From the NCBI GenBank assembly GCA_937888735.1, contig CALASN010000063.1, positions 1 through 27,405 on the forward strand: DNA of 27,405 nt, read 5' to 3'. The translations under genes were made by a program, and so were the position numbers. The DNA comes from UBA5499 sp002426275. GTDB lineage: Bacteria; Bacillota; DTU084. The notes under the pieces are model-generated. The model saw nothing but the letters and a program-made list of their open reading frames with translations, was not told where the DNA came from and did no database searches. Shown here piece by piece: positions 1 through 7,438 of this stretch (position 1 is the stretch's first letter; each line of letters begins with the position of its first letter).

Positions 1-130
1 TGGTACCTCTTCCTAATTGTGTAATACCCACCTACGATAACTTTACACCAACTTTCAGAGGCGGATATTCCCGGATATTCCTTTATCTCAGGAACGTATC
101 GTCTTCTGCCTATTTTTCGAAGGCATTGTC

Positions 131-678
131 AAAGAGTTGCAGGGTGTCTTCAGTCCAACGGTTGAGAACTATATTCGCTATTTGCCAGAGCGCTAATTTG
201 ATTTATCAGAGTTGGCTGATTGATCTGACCGGGAATTTGAAGGCAAGGCCTAAATCCACATTGCGGATGAGGCTCTTCGCAACGCGGTACTGACGGACGA
301 TGCCGTTTTGACTGACCCCATCGAGATACCCCATCGAGATGGGCAAGGTAGTGGAAACCGCTGTTTATAAGCATGTGGCGGCTTTCTATTAAAAAGCAAC
401 TTCAGTCGGCTATTATTGAGGCCGACGAAAGGACAAGGAAGTCGATGTGCCAAGCGCAAGACCATTCTGATTGAAGTTAAATACCGGGAACGCACCGGTT
501 CCAGATGCTGCTATTTGCCAACTCCTTTAGAAAGGCATCCGCCGCAATTATTGTAACTAAAAACGCAAATGACTATGGCGCCCACAATACCGCTGCCGGT
601 GATGAACTCGTCCCCGCATTTGCTTTTCTGTATTTGTTTGGCCATGCAGAAAAGAACAGATACAAGGTCGTTGAATGA
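131..678 (+). pseudogene. Decayed C-terminal half of a DUF4143-type AAA ATPase
   Basis: Reading the plus strand across stops and frame changes gives pieces typical of the C-terminal half of ATP-binding proteins with a DUF4143 domain: a winged-helix-like piece (PTVENYIRYL, about 158-187), VVETAVYKHVAAFY (about 346-390), KDKEVDV, then ILIEVKYRE (nuclease-like beta strands with E-V-K, about 464-490) and a tail ending FAFLYLFG...VVE with TGA at 676-678. At least four in-frame stops (for example 194-196) and several frameshifts break it. One frameshift comes from a perfect 13-bp tandem duplication at 315-340. The Walker A/B half is not in the window. Intact relatives are often orphan ATPases of unclear role. 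The family assignment rests on recognised motifs and is fairly confident. Confidence 0.7.
315..340 (+). repeat. 13-bp tandem duplication inside the ATPase pseudogene
   Basis: ACCCCATCGAGAT occurs twice back to back (315-327 and 328-340). Removing one copy restores the frame to ...LTDPIEMGKVVETAVYKH, the expected family sequence, so the duplication is a visible inactivating event. Confidence 0.85.
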
Positions 679-740
679 AGGTGGATAGTCAACCGGTGAG
701 AGAGAAATCTGAACAGAGTCCACACAGGCGGGAAGTTATG

Positions 741-749
741 TGATATAAT
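741..749 (+). promoter_or_regulatory. Extended -10 promoter for the Ldh2-family gene
   Basis: TGATATAAT fits the extended -10 form TGnTATAAT, ending 34 bases before the annotated ATG. No good -35 box lies at the right spacing, which extended -10 promoters tolerate. Confidence 0.55.
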
Positions 750-782
750 TAGCGCAAGTATTTCTGAGAAAAATCAGGAGGG

Positions 783-1907
783 ATGAGCGTGGCGACTTCG
801 CATGTTTACAGCGTAGACCTTTTGAATCGGTTCTGCAACGACGCCTTTCAGAAGTTCGGCTTTTCCGCAGAGGAGAGCAAGATCATCACCGATGTTCTGT
901 TGCTCTCGGACCTTTACGGAATTGAATCACACGGCATGCAGCGTCTGGTACGGTACCACAAAGGGATTGAACGGGGCCTCATTGAAGTTCATGCAAAGCC
1001 GGAAATCGTTTTTGAAACTCCTCTTTCCGCCGTGATTGAAGGGCATGACGGCATGGGTCAGCTCATCAGCCATTTCGCCATGGAGCTGGCAATCGCAAAG
1101 GCCAAAGCCGGCGGCATGGCAGTGGTGACGGTGAGAAATTCAAATCACTTTGGGATTGCCGGTTATTATGCAAAGATGGCTTCGGACCAGGGACTGATAG
1201 GTTTATCCATGACAAATTCTGAAGCGATCATGGTGCCTACATACGGCAGGTTGGCCATGCTGGGGAGCAATCCCATCGCCCTGGCAGTGCCTGCTGAACC
1301 TTATCCTTTCCTGTTTGACGCTTCCACCACAGTTGTGACCAGAGGTAAGCTTGAGATTTATAACAAGCAGGACAAACCTTTGCCCACAGGCTGGGCTTTG
1401 GACGAACGCGGCCATGACACCACAGACGCGGCCCGGGTCTTGAAGAACATCGTGGGGAAAAAAGGCGGCGGCATTATGCCTCTGGGCGGCTCCACAGAGC
1501 AGACCGGCAGCCATAAAGGCTATGGTTATGGCATGTTCTGCGAGCTTTTCTGCTCCATCCTTTCCCTGGGCATGACCTCCAATCACACTCACATTGGCAA
1601 TAAAGGCGGAACCTGTCATGGCTTTATGGCGATCTCTCCTTCCCTCTTCGGCGTTCCAGAGGAGATTAAGGCGCATTTTTCCGCCTTCCTTCAAGAGTTG
1701 AGGGATTCGGATAAGGCGGAAGGACAAACGAGGATTTACACTCACGGGGAAAAAGAAGTAGAGGCCAGGGAAAGACGCCTCAAAGATGGCATCCCGGTCC
1801 TAAAGAACACGCTTTTGGAAATGAAGGAGCTCAGCGAATATTTGGGGCTTGATTTCAAAGGATATTTTGGCGCTCTTGAAGAAGGCGAGCATGAGAGCTT
1901 ATATTAA
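783..1907 (+). CDS. Ldh2-family malate/L-lactate (2-hydroxyacid) dehydrogenase
   Basis: Predicted cytosolic NAD(P)-dependent oxidoreductase of the Ldh2/malate-L-sulfolactate dehydrogenase family, unrelated in fold to classical LDH/MDH. The 374 residues cover the whole family. Visible motifs are IESHG near residue 50 (its His corresponds to the catalytic His in family members such as DlgD), SNHFGIAGYY (about 121-130), the FDASTTVVTRGK stretch with LPTGWALDERG, and HKGYGYGM. AGGAGG at 777-782 touches the ATG at 783, while GTG at 789 sits six bases away, so GTG 789 (372 aa) is the more likely start. It is a single-gene unit with its own promoter and a strong terminator. The substrate (malate, lactate, sulfolactate, ureidoglycolate) cannot be read from the sequence. 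Confidence 0.85.
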   Translation: MSVATSHVYSVDLLNRFCNDAFQKFGFSAEESKIITDVLLLSDLYGIESHGMQRLVRYHKGIERGLIEVHAKPEIVFETPLSAVIEGHDGMGQLISHFAMELAIAKAKAGGMAVVTVRNSNHFGIAGYYAKMASDQGLIGLSMTNSEAIMVPTYGRLAMLGSNPIALAVPAEPYPFLFDASTTVVTRGKLEIYNKQDKPLPTGWALDERGHDTTDAARVLKNIVGKKGGGIMPLGGSTEQTGSHKGYGYGMFCELFCSILSLGMTSNHTHIGNKGGTCHGFMAISPSLFGVPEEIKAHFSAFLQELRDSDKAEGQTRIYTHGEKEVEARERRLKDGIPVLKNTLLEMKELSEYLGLDFKGYFGALEEGEHESLY

Positions 1908-1914
1908 AAAAAGC

Positions 1915-1945
1915 GGAGGCCGCGCAGCGGCCTCCTTTGCTTTTT
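1915..1945 (+). terminator. Rho-independent terminator after the Ldh2-family gene
   Basis: GGAGGCCGC, loop GCA, GCGGCCTCC: a perfect 9-bp stem followed by TTTGCTTTTT. Confidence 0.9.
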
Positions 1946-2003
1946 AAAGTAACATCCGCCTCCGCCTTGGCATAGGTATACCCAAATAAGGTGGTGAAGC
2001 AGG

Positions 2004-2639
2004 ATGATGATTGATGCGCCCGGCACCCACACTTTGCCGCCCCTGCCATATGCCCCAAGCGCTTTGGAACCTTATCTCAGCGCCGAAACGATTCGCATTC
2101 ATCACGATATTCTTCACTTAAACTACGTCAGAGGGCTAAATCGAACGGAGTTGGCATTAGCCTCCAGCAGGGAAAGCGGTGACTATTCCCTGATCAAACA
2201 CTGGGAGAGAGAGCTTGCCTTCTATGGCTCCGGACACATTCTGCATAGCATTTATTGGACCAATCTTTCTCCCCAGGGCGGGAGGGAGCCTTTGCCATTA
2301 ACATGCCGGTATCTGGCGCGGGATTTCGGTAGCGTGGGGCGCTTTCTGGCTCAGATTTCCCAGGCGGCTGAGAATGTGGAGGCCTCGGGCTGGGCGATTC
2401 TGGCCTGGCAGAGCGCCTTTGGCAAGCTGGAAATCCTCACCGCGGAAAAGCATCAGAACTTAACCCAGTGGGGCGTGCTGCCGCTTTTGGTTTTAGACGT
2501 CTGGGAACATGCCTATTATCTGGATTATCAAAGCTCCAGAGCGCAATATATTCAAGCTTTGTGGGAGATAGTGAACTGGCATGATGTGGAGGCGAGGCTC
2601 CTGGCGGCCTTTACAGGCCAAATACCAGGCATTCCGTAG
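2004..2639 (+). CDS. Fe/Mn superoxide dismutase
   Basis: Converts superoxide to oxygen and hydrogen peroxide in the cytoplasm; there is no signal peptide. All four metal ligands of the Fe/Mn-SOD family are present: His33 (IRIHHDILH), His81 (HILHSIYW), Asp165 and His169 (DVWEHAYY). The N-terminal signature LPPLPYA and the C-terminal VNW are also intact. At the second-shell position, where E. coli MnSOD has Gln146, the sequence reads EKHQN with His150, as in the Bacillus SodF-type and mycobacterial enzymes, so the metal (Fe, Mn or either) is uncertain. AAGGTGGTG at 1988-1996 is a well-placed ribosome site for ATG 2004 (ATG 2007 is also possible). It is monocistronic between two terminators. In an anaerobe this would be oxygen defence. 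Confidence 0.93.
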   Translation: MMIDAPGTHTLPPLPYAPSALEPYLSAETIRIHHDILHLNYVRGLNRTELALASSRESGDYSLIKHWERELAFYGSGHILHSIYWTNLSPQGGREPLPLTCRYLARDFGSVGRFLAQISQAAENVEASGWAILAWQSAFGKLEILTAEKHQNLTQWGVLPLLVLDVWEHAYYLDYQSSRAQYIQALWEIVNWHDVEARLLAAFTGQIPGIP

Positions 2640-2661
2640 GAGGCTCTTTGGAGCCTCTTTT
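2640..2661 (+). terminator. Terminator after the superoxide dismutase gene
   Basis: GAGGCTC, loop TTTG, GAGCCTC then TTTT: a 7-bp stem directly after the stop codon. Confidence 0.85.
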
Positions 2662-2736
2662 CAATTATACAAAGATTTTACAAATCTTCCAGTATACATT
2701 TAACCGTACTGTGAAGTTCTTTTAACGATTGTCTTC

Positions 2737-2742
2737 TATAAT
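2737..2742 (+). promoter_or_regulatory. -10 box for the porin-like gene
   Basis: A perfect TATAAT lies in an A/T-rich stretch about 100 bases before the gene. No convincing -35 is seen. The implied untranslated leader of about 90 bases is long and purine-rich. Confidence 0.45.
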
Positions 2743-2838
2743 CAAATTGTAAGTTGAGATTTGAGCAAGGAGGGTAGGAGACGGAGGGGTCTTGCTTGAG
2801 TTTTTGAAAATAATGGTAAAAAAAAAGGGAGGATTTAA

Positions 2839-3648
2839 ATGAAAAAGATTGTAGCGTTAATCAGTTTATTGCTCGCAGTGAGCGCATCTGCTTTTGCGGC
2901 CAGCGTCAGCGGTGATTTGAGGTTGAAATTGGAAAACAAAGGCGACAATACAACTTTCAAATATGACAAGACGGCGCTCTCGCTCAGCGGAAGCCTGGAT
3001 GGGGCCAAAGTCAAGACAACATTTGATATCAAAACAGGCAGTTCGGTCAGCGTGAAAGAAGCTTTTGTGGAATTTGGGCCCGCAGTCGTGGGAATGATCA
3101 AGATTCCCTTTGGCGTGAACAATTACGGCGCCATTAACACTCCTTTGGCTGTGAGCGATTGGAACGGAGCTAGCTTGTTGGGCTTTTGGGTCAAAGGCAC
3201 AGCTTCCCAGCTTCAGTATCAGGCCGGACTCTTCAATGACGGCGACGAGCCCGCCAAAGGACAGCTGGCTTGGGCAAATTACGGCGTCAGCGACGACATA
3301 GACCTGGTCGCTTCTTTTGTGAACAAAGAGGATGATACCAGCTTCAGCGTAGGCGCGCTCTACACGGTCGACGCTCTCCTGGTCAGCGGCGAGTATGTTG
3401 GCGGCAGCGTAAGCGACGAGGATCTTTCGGGATTTGTGGCTCAGGCCAGATACGGTCTGCTGCCGGCTTTGAATGTGTACGGTTCTTATTCTCAGCTTGC
3501 CCAAGGCGACGCCGAGGCAACAAAAGAAGGTATCTTAGGCGCCCAGTATACCATCACCAAGGGTCTGACTTGGGAGACCGAATATAAGCTCGACCCTGAC
3601 GAAGACGAGAACAATTTACTCACTTCCCGCCTTAAGGTTAAGTTCTAA
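2839..3648 (+). CDS. Porin-like outer-membrane beta-barrel protein
   Basis: The 269 residues begin with a clear Sec signal peptide: MKK, a hydrophobic core at about 4-15, and an SASAFA cleavage site near residue 20. The mature part (about 249 residues) is rich in Gly, Ser, Asp and Lys, has no cysteine, no SLH domain and no long hydrophobic helix. It shows repeated alternating polar/apolar stretches typical of transmembrane beta strands (for example SGDLRLKLE, LNVYGSYSQLA, GLTWETEYKLD). It ends LKVKF, a terminal Phe with alternating hydrophobics, like the signal read by the BAM complex. The size fits roughly 12-14 strands. The gene stands alone with ribosome site GGGAGGA at 2827-2833. Role inferred: diffusion pore in an outer membrane. 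I do not recognise a named family, and a secreted beta-rich protein is the main alternative. Confidence 0.7.
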   Translation: MKKIVALISLLLAVSASAFAASVSGDLRLKLENKGDNTTFKYDKTALSLSGSLDGAKVKTTFDIKTGSSVSVKEAFVEFGPAVVGMIKIPFGVNNYGAINTPLAVSDWNGASLLGFWVKGTASQLQYQAGLFNDGDEPAKGQLAWANYGVSDDIDLVASFVNKEDDTSFSVGALYTVDALLVSGEYVGGSVSDEDLSGFVAQARYGLLPALNVYGSYSQLAQGDAEATKEGILGAQYTITKGLTWETEYKLDPDEDENNLLTSRLKVKF

Positions 3649-3834
3649 GAGTTAATTCCCAGGACAAGCATTACTGTCATCACCCCTTCGCCGTCCTGCG
3701 ATTCGTAGTCTGATTTTGCAGATGAGAGATCGAGTTTCCAGTTGGCAATTATGATGGTTTTTGCAGCGGAAATTCGCAGGACGGCGGAGAATAACTTACT
3801 TGCTATTTCGGGTATTTAACCCCTCCTGCCCTAC
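3649..3834. other. Gene-free stretch with a 13-bp spaced inverted repeat
   Basis: No coding potential seen. CGCCGTCCTGCGA at 3689-3701 and its exact reverse complement at 3774-3786 enclose 72 bases. It may be a long-range stem in the 3' untranslated region of the porin-like mRNA or the ends of a small relic element. No target-site duplication is obvious. Confidence 0.6.
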
Positions 3835-3880
3835 GCGAAGCTGAACGATGTAAATCAGGCGTTCAGCTTCGCTTTATTTT
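3835..3880 (+). terminator. Strong intrinsic terminator downstream of the porin-like gene
   Basis: GCGAAGCTGAAC pairs perfectly over 12 bp with GTTCAGCTTCGC, with a 14-base loop, followed by TTTATTTT. It is the first good terminator after the porin-like gene, implying a 3' untranslated region of about 230 bases. Confidence 0.85.
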
Positions 3881-3963
3881 GGGCGCTCTTTCAGCTAAGC
3901 TCGTTGCCTTTGTCAAAGACGGTTCGGCAGTTTTGCTTTTCGTGTTTTTTTGTCTGTGGCATC

Positions 3964-3992
3964 TTGACAGTGAGCGCCGCAAATGATAAGAT
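3964..3992 (+). promoter_or_regulatory. Promoter of the tRNA Glu-Asp-Phe operon
   Basis: TTGACA (3964-3969), a 17-base spacer, TAAGAT (3987-3992): consensus -35 with a 4/6 -10. It lies 33 bases before the first tRNA. Confidence 0.8.
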
Positions 3993-4025
3993 AGTTTGTG
4001 CAAAGCCTCTTGGGTTTTGTCCAGT

Positions 4026-4102
4026 GCCCCCATCGTCTAATCTGGTTAGGACACCGCCCTTTCACGGCGACAACAGGGGTTCGAATCCCCTTGGGGGTAC
4101 CA
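4026..4102 (+). tRNA. tRNA-Glu (TTC)
   Basis: A full cloverleaf can be folded: acceptor strand GCCCCCA against TGGGGGT (G-U end pair), anticodon TTC at 4061-4063, T arm GGGGTTCGAATCCCC, and encoded CCA at 4100-4102. One anticodon-stem pair is a C-A mismatch. First gene of a three-tRNA operon. Confidence 0.93.
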
Positions 4103-4105
4103 AAT

Positions 4106-4182
4106 GGAGCCGTGGTGTAGCTGGTTAACACACCTGCCTGTCACGCAGGAGATCGCGAGTTCGAGTCTCGTCGGCTCCGCCA
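4106..4182 (+). tRNA. tRNA-Asp (GTC)
   Basis: Acceptor GGAGCCG pairs with CGGCTCC; anticodon GTC at 4140-4142; discriminator G and encoded CCA. It starts three bases after tRNA-Glu. Confidence 0.95.
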
Positions 4183-4197
4183 TATCACCTTTAAGGT

Positions 4198-4273
<76 letters not shown>

Positions 4274-4292
4274 TTTTTATATCCTTTTTTGC

Positions 4293-4321
4293 TTGCAAAA
4301 AGGGCAGAAATTGGCTAAGAT
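4293..4321 (+). promoter_or_regulatory. Promoter of the Lrp-aminotransferase operon
   Basis: TTGCAA (4293-4298), a 17-base spacer, TAAGAT (4316-4321). Transcription would start near 4328, downstream of the ATG at 4293, which argues that the regulator starts at TTG 4353. Confidence 0.65.
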
Positions 4322-4352
4322 AAATTTATTAGCGCGAAGAGGAGGGAACCCC

Positions 4353-4844
4353 TTGCCGGATTTGGAAAAACAGGTTTTAGAGATTCTGGAAGAGAACGAT
4401 CGTACGGCCCCCGAAGAGATAGCCACTATGCTTGGGGTAACCGCGGAAGAAGTCAGAGAGCTGATTAGCCGACTGGAAGCCAATCAGACCATCGTGAAGT
4501 ATCATGCCCTGATTAATTGGGAAAAAACGGAGTCGGACTTGGTGGAAGCGCTCATCGAAGTGCAGGTAACCCCGGAGCGGGAATTCGGCTTTGATACCAT
4601 CGCCGAGCGGATCTACCGTTTTCCGGAGGTGCGCTCCGTTTTCCTCATGTCCGGCGGCTATGATCTCACAGTGTTGGTTTGGGGTAGATCCATGAAGGAA
4701 GTAGCTTATTTTGTCGCCACAAAACTCTCTACGCTAGAGCATGTGCAGAGCACGGCTACCCATTTCCTTTTGAAGAAATACAAGCAGGAAGGCGTGATCC
4801 TGGAGGATAAAGACCAGCATCAGAGGTTGGTGGTATCTCCATGA
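4353..4844 (+). CDS. Lrp/AsnC-family transcriptional regulator
   Basis: A 163-residue feast/famine regulator: N-terminal winged helix (about 1-60, helix-turn-helix around EEIATMLGVTAEEVRELISRL) and C-terminal RAM ligand domain (about 65-150; VRSVFLMSGGYDLTVLVWG is typical). The family forms octamers that bind an amino acid and control amino-acid genes. The start chosen is TTG 4353, with AGGAGGG at 4340-4346 six bases upstream. The longer ATG version at 4293 would overlap the promoter. Its stop overlaps the aminotransferase start (ATGA), so the two are co-translated, and the regulator probably senses or controls the metabolism of that enzyme's amino acid (inference). Confidence 0.88.
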   Translation: MPDLEKQVLEILEENDRTAPEEIATMLGVTAEEVRELISRLEANQTIVKYHALINWEKTESDLVEALIEVQVTPEREFGFDTIAERIYRFPEVRSVFLMSGGYDLTVLVWGRSMKEVAYFVATKLSTLEHVQSTATHFLLKKYKQEGVILEDKDQHQRLVVSP

Positions 4845-6013
4845 GCCCTTTGACCGCAAATCCGGTCTCTCCGCTAGTGCAGAGCATTCCTCCCTCCGGG
4901 ATCAGGCGCTTCTTCGATTTGGCCTCCGAGATGGACGATGTGATCTCGCTGGGAGTGGGAGAGCCGGATTTCGTTACTCCCTGGCGGATTTGCGAAGCCG
5001 CGATTTATTCCCTGGAGCGGGGGCGGACCATGTATACCTCCAATCGAGGGCTCTTGGAACTGCGGGAGGCCATTGCCGAAGATCTTTATAACAGACACCG
5101 TCTTGTCTATGATCCGAAAAAGGAAATCTTGATCACAGTCGGCGTCAGCGAGGCTTTGGATTTGGTAATGCGGGCCTTGCTCTCTCCCGGCGACGAGGTG
5201 CTCATTCCCGAGCCTTGCTATGTTTCGTATAGACCCTGCGCTTTGCTCTCCGGCGGCAAGCCGGTTGCGATTTCCACCAGGGTGGAGAACGGCTTCAAGC
5301 CTACGGCTGCACAGTTAGAAGCGGCGATCACGCCCAGAACCAAGATTTTGATCCTCTCATATCCCAACAATCCCACAGGCGCAGCCTTGAGCGCCGCAGA
5401 GCTCATGCCTTTAGTTGAAGTTGCCAAAAAGCGCAACTTGTTTGTGATCGCCGATGAGATTTACGATCATCTTACATACAACGGCCAGCATACTTCGGTG
5501 GCCTCGTTGCCTGGAATGCAGGAGCGCACTATCCTGCTCAACGGTTTTTCCAAAGCTTATGCCATGACAGGCTGGCGGGTTGGCTATGCGGCCGCTTCCG
5601 GCCAGATCATCTCCGCCATGAATAAAATTCATCAATATACCATGCTCTGCGCTCCCATCATGGGACAGAATGCGGCGCTGGAGGCGCTGTTGCATGCCTC
5701 CGAGGAACGGAAGCGGATGCACAGAGAGTACGACAAAAGGCGCAGGCTCATCGTGGCCGGACTCAGGGATGCCGGTTTGGAATGCTTCGAGCCTGGAGGA
5801 GCATTTTATGTTTTTCCTTCCATCTCCAGCACGGGTCTGTCTTCCGAGGAGTTTTGCGAACAGCTGCTGAAACAAGAGAAAGTGGCGGCGGTGCCCGGCA
5901 ACGCCTTCGGAAAATCCGGAGAGGGCTATATTCGCTGTTCCTACGCGTCGTCTTTGGAGGAAATTAAAGAAGCGCTCTCACGTATCAGCCGCTTTGTGGC
6001 AAAATTCAGCTAG
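4841..6013 (+). CDS. Class I/II PLP-dependent aminotransferase
   Basis: A 390-residue fold-type I aminotransferase resembling the PatA/AspC-like family. The PLP-binding Lys is about residue 238 in SKAYAMTGWRVGY. Asn176-Asn177 lies in YPNNPTG, Asp205 in ADEIYDH, and the carboxylate-binding Arg is about 365 in YIRCSYA, so all core residues are present. It transfers amino groups between an amino acid and 2-oxoglutarate or pyruvate; the exact substrate (Asp, Ala, aromatic, acetyl-diaminopimelate) is not readable. Its ATG overlaps the stop of the Lrp-type gene by four bases, so it is translationally coupled to its likely regulator. No terminator is evident before the radA promoter. Confidence 0.92.
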   Translation: MSPLTANPVSPLVQSIPPSGIRRFFDLASEMDDVISLGVGEPDFVTPWRICEAAIYSLERGRTMYTSNRGLLELREAIAEDLYNRHRLVYDPKKEILITVGVSEALDLVMRALLSPGDEVLIPEPCYVSYRPCALLSGGKPVAISTRVENGFKPTAAQLEAAITPRTKILILSYPNNPTGAALSAAELMPLVEVAKKRNLFVIADEIYDHLTYNGQHTSVASLPGMQERTILLNGFSKAYAMTGWRVGYAAASGQIISAMNKIHQYTMLCAPIMGQNAALEALLHASEERKRMHREYDKRRRLIVAGLRDAGLECFEPGGAFYVFPSISSTGLSSEEFCEQLLKQEKVAAVPGNAFGKSGEGYIRCSYASSLEEIKEALSRISRFVAKFS

Positions 6014-6017
6014 CAGC

Positions 6018-6046
6018 TTGCAGCCTCAGACGGCAAATGGTATAAT
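6018..6046 (+). promoter_or_regulatory. Promoter of radA-disA
   Basis: TTGCAG (6018-6023), a 17-base spacer, TATAAT (6041-6046), with TGG just before the -10 (extended form). Transcription should start near 6053, leaving a leader of about 17 bases. Confidence 0.8.
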
Positions 6047-6069
6047 AAATTTAGACAGGTCGGATTGAG

Positions 6070-7425
6070 ATGGCAAAAGCAAGGGTAAAATACAGATGTC
6101 AAGAATGTGGCTATGAGCTTGCCAAATGGGCTGGACGCTGTCCTGGATGTCAAAGCTGGAATACCATAGTGGAAGAGCCGGCGGCGGCTTTGCAGACGCA
6201 GCGCCCGCTCTCCTCCGCGAAATCCATGCCCATCACTGAAGTGGAGAGAGAAGCTTTTGCGCGCTATGTTACAGGCATAGGCGAGCTTGATCGGGTTCTT
6301 GGCGGGGGTATAGTCCCCGCTTCTTTGATCCTGGTTGGCGGAGATCCGGGTGTCGGTAAATCGACGCTCTTAATGCAAGCCGCGTGCCTGCTGTCTAAAA
6401 AAGGCAAAATTCTCTACGTCTCGGGAGAAGAGTCTAAAGAGCAGCTGCGCCTGCGGGCGGAGCGGCTGGGTACTTTGTCCGAGCGGCTTTTAGTTCTCTC
6501 TGAAAATGAGCTGGAGAATATCGTCTCGCAAATCGAAGCGGAAAAGCCTTTGCTTGCGATCGTTGATTCCATTCAGACAATCTATAGCGGGCAGCTGGCC
6601 TCAGCTCCCGGGAGCGTCGGACAGGTCAGAGAGTGTACCGCCCAGCTTCTTTATTTGGCTAAAGGCAGACAAGTCCCCATTATTCTGGTCGGCCACATTA
6701 CCAAAGCCGGCGGTCTGGCGGGGCCTAAAGTTTTGGAGCACATGGTGGACGCTGTCTTATATTTTGAGGGCAGCATGGAAGAGTCATACAGGGTGCTGCG
6801 GGCTGTGAAAAACCGTTTCGGGTCCACTGATGAAATCGGGGTCTTCGCCATGGGCGGAGAAGGTCTGACAGAAGTGGAAAATCCTTCTGAATTTTTTTTG
6901 GCCCAGCGGCCTAAAAACGCCGCCGGGTCCGTGGTGGTAGCCACTATGGAAGGCTCGCGGCCGCTTTTGGTGGAGGTGCAAGCCCTGGTGGGAGCCACTG
7001 CCTTCGGCGGCGTGCCCCGCAGGCAAGCCAGCGGTCTGGATCATAACCGCGTCTCAACGATTCTGGCTGTTCTGGAACGGAGAGTGGGTTTGAACATCGG
7101 CTCTCACGATGTATATATGAATGCAGTGGGAGGCCTCAGGTTGAATGAACCGGCTGTAGATCTCGGCATTGCCGCAGCTTTAGCCAGCAGCTTTAAAAAT
7201 AAGCCTGTCAGCGGCAGGTTGGTTGTGATCGGCGAGGTAGGGCTCACAGGCGAAGTGCGGGCAGTGAGGGATCTCGAGCGCAGAGTGGCCGAGGCGGGAA
7301 GACTTGGCTTTGAAAAGTGTCTGATTCCTTATCATAATTGGCGTAGGTTGGGCAAACGCCAGCTGGGACCGGAATTAATACCCGTGCACACTGCCTGTGA
7401 GGCATTGCAAACCGCGATGTTTTAG
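6070..7425 (+). CDS. radA: DNA repair/recombination ATPase RadA
   Basis: RadA (Sms) is a RecA-like hexameric helicase that drives branch migration in recombinational repair. The 451 residues match the family. They contain an N-terminal C4 zinc finger (Cys10, Cys13, Cys24, Cys27), Walker A GGDPGVGKST with Lys97, the RadA-specific KNRFGS motif at about 247-252, and a C-terminal Lon-like domain (GGLRLNEPAVDLGIAAALASS; VIGEVGLTGEVRAV). The ribosome site is weak (AGGTCGG, 6058-6064). disA follows directly, its Shine-Dalgarno overlapping the radA stop, as in many Bacillota where RadA and DisA act together in genome surveillance. Confidence 0.97.
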   Translation: MAKARVKYRCQECGYELAKWAGRCPGCQSWNTIVEEPAAALQTQRPLSSAKSMPITEVEREAFARYVTGIGELDRVLGGGIVPASLILVGGDPGVGKSTLLMQAACLLSKKGKILYVSGEESKEQLRLRAERLGTLSERLLVLSENELENIVSQIEAEKPLLAIVDSIQTIYSGQLASAPGSVGQVRECTAQLLYLAKGRQVPIILVGHITKAGGLAGPKVLEHMVDAVLYFEGSMEESYRVLRAVKNRFGSTDEIGVFAMGGEGLTEVENPSEFFLAQRPKNAAGSVVVATMEGSRPLLVEVQALVGATAFGGVPRRQASGLDHNRVSTILAVLERRVGLNIGSHDVYMNAVGGLRLNEPAVDLGIAAALASSFKNKPVSGRLVVIGEVGLTGEVRAVRDLERRVAEAGRLGFEKCLIPYHNWRRLGKRQLGPELIPVHTACEALQTAMF

Positions 7426-7438
7426 GAGGAGCTCTTTG

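Noticed and set aside
61..100. Short direct repeat GGATATTCC near the left edge
   Set aside because: Only two short copies, with no inverted ends or transposase; not enough to call an element.
1203..1745. A 180-codon open frame on the minus strand inside the Ldh2-family gene
   Set aside because: It lies entirely opposite a well-supported gene, has no recognisable motif and no ribosome site.
2866..3504. A 212-codon minus-strand frame opposite the porin-like gene
   Set aside because: The plus strand has a signal peptide, ribosome site and terminator; the minus frame has none of these.
3904..4131. Short open frames on both strands over the tRNA operon
   Set aside because: They overlap tRNA-Glu and the tRNA promoter and have no ribosome site.
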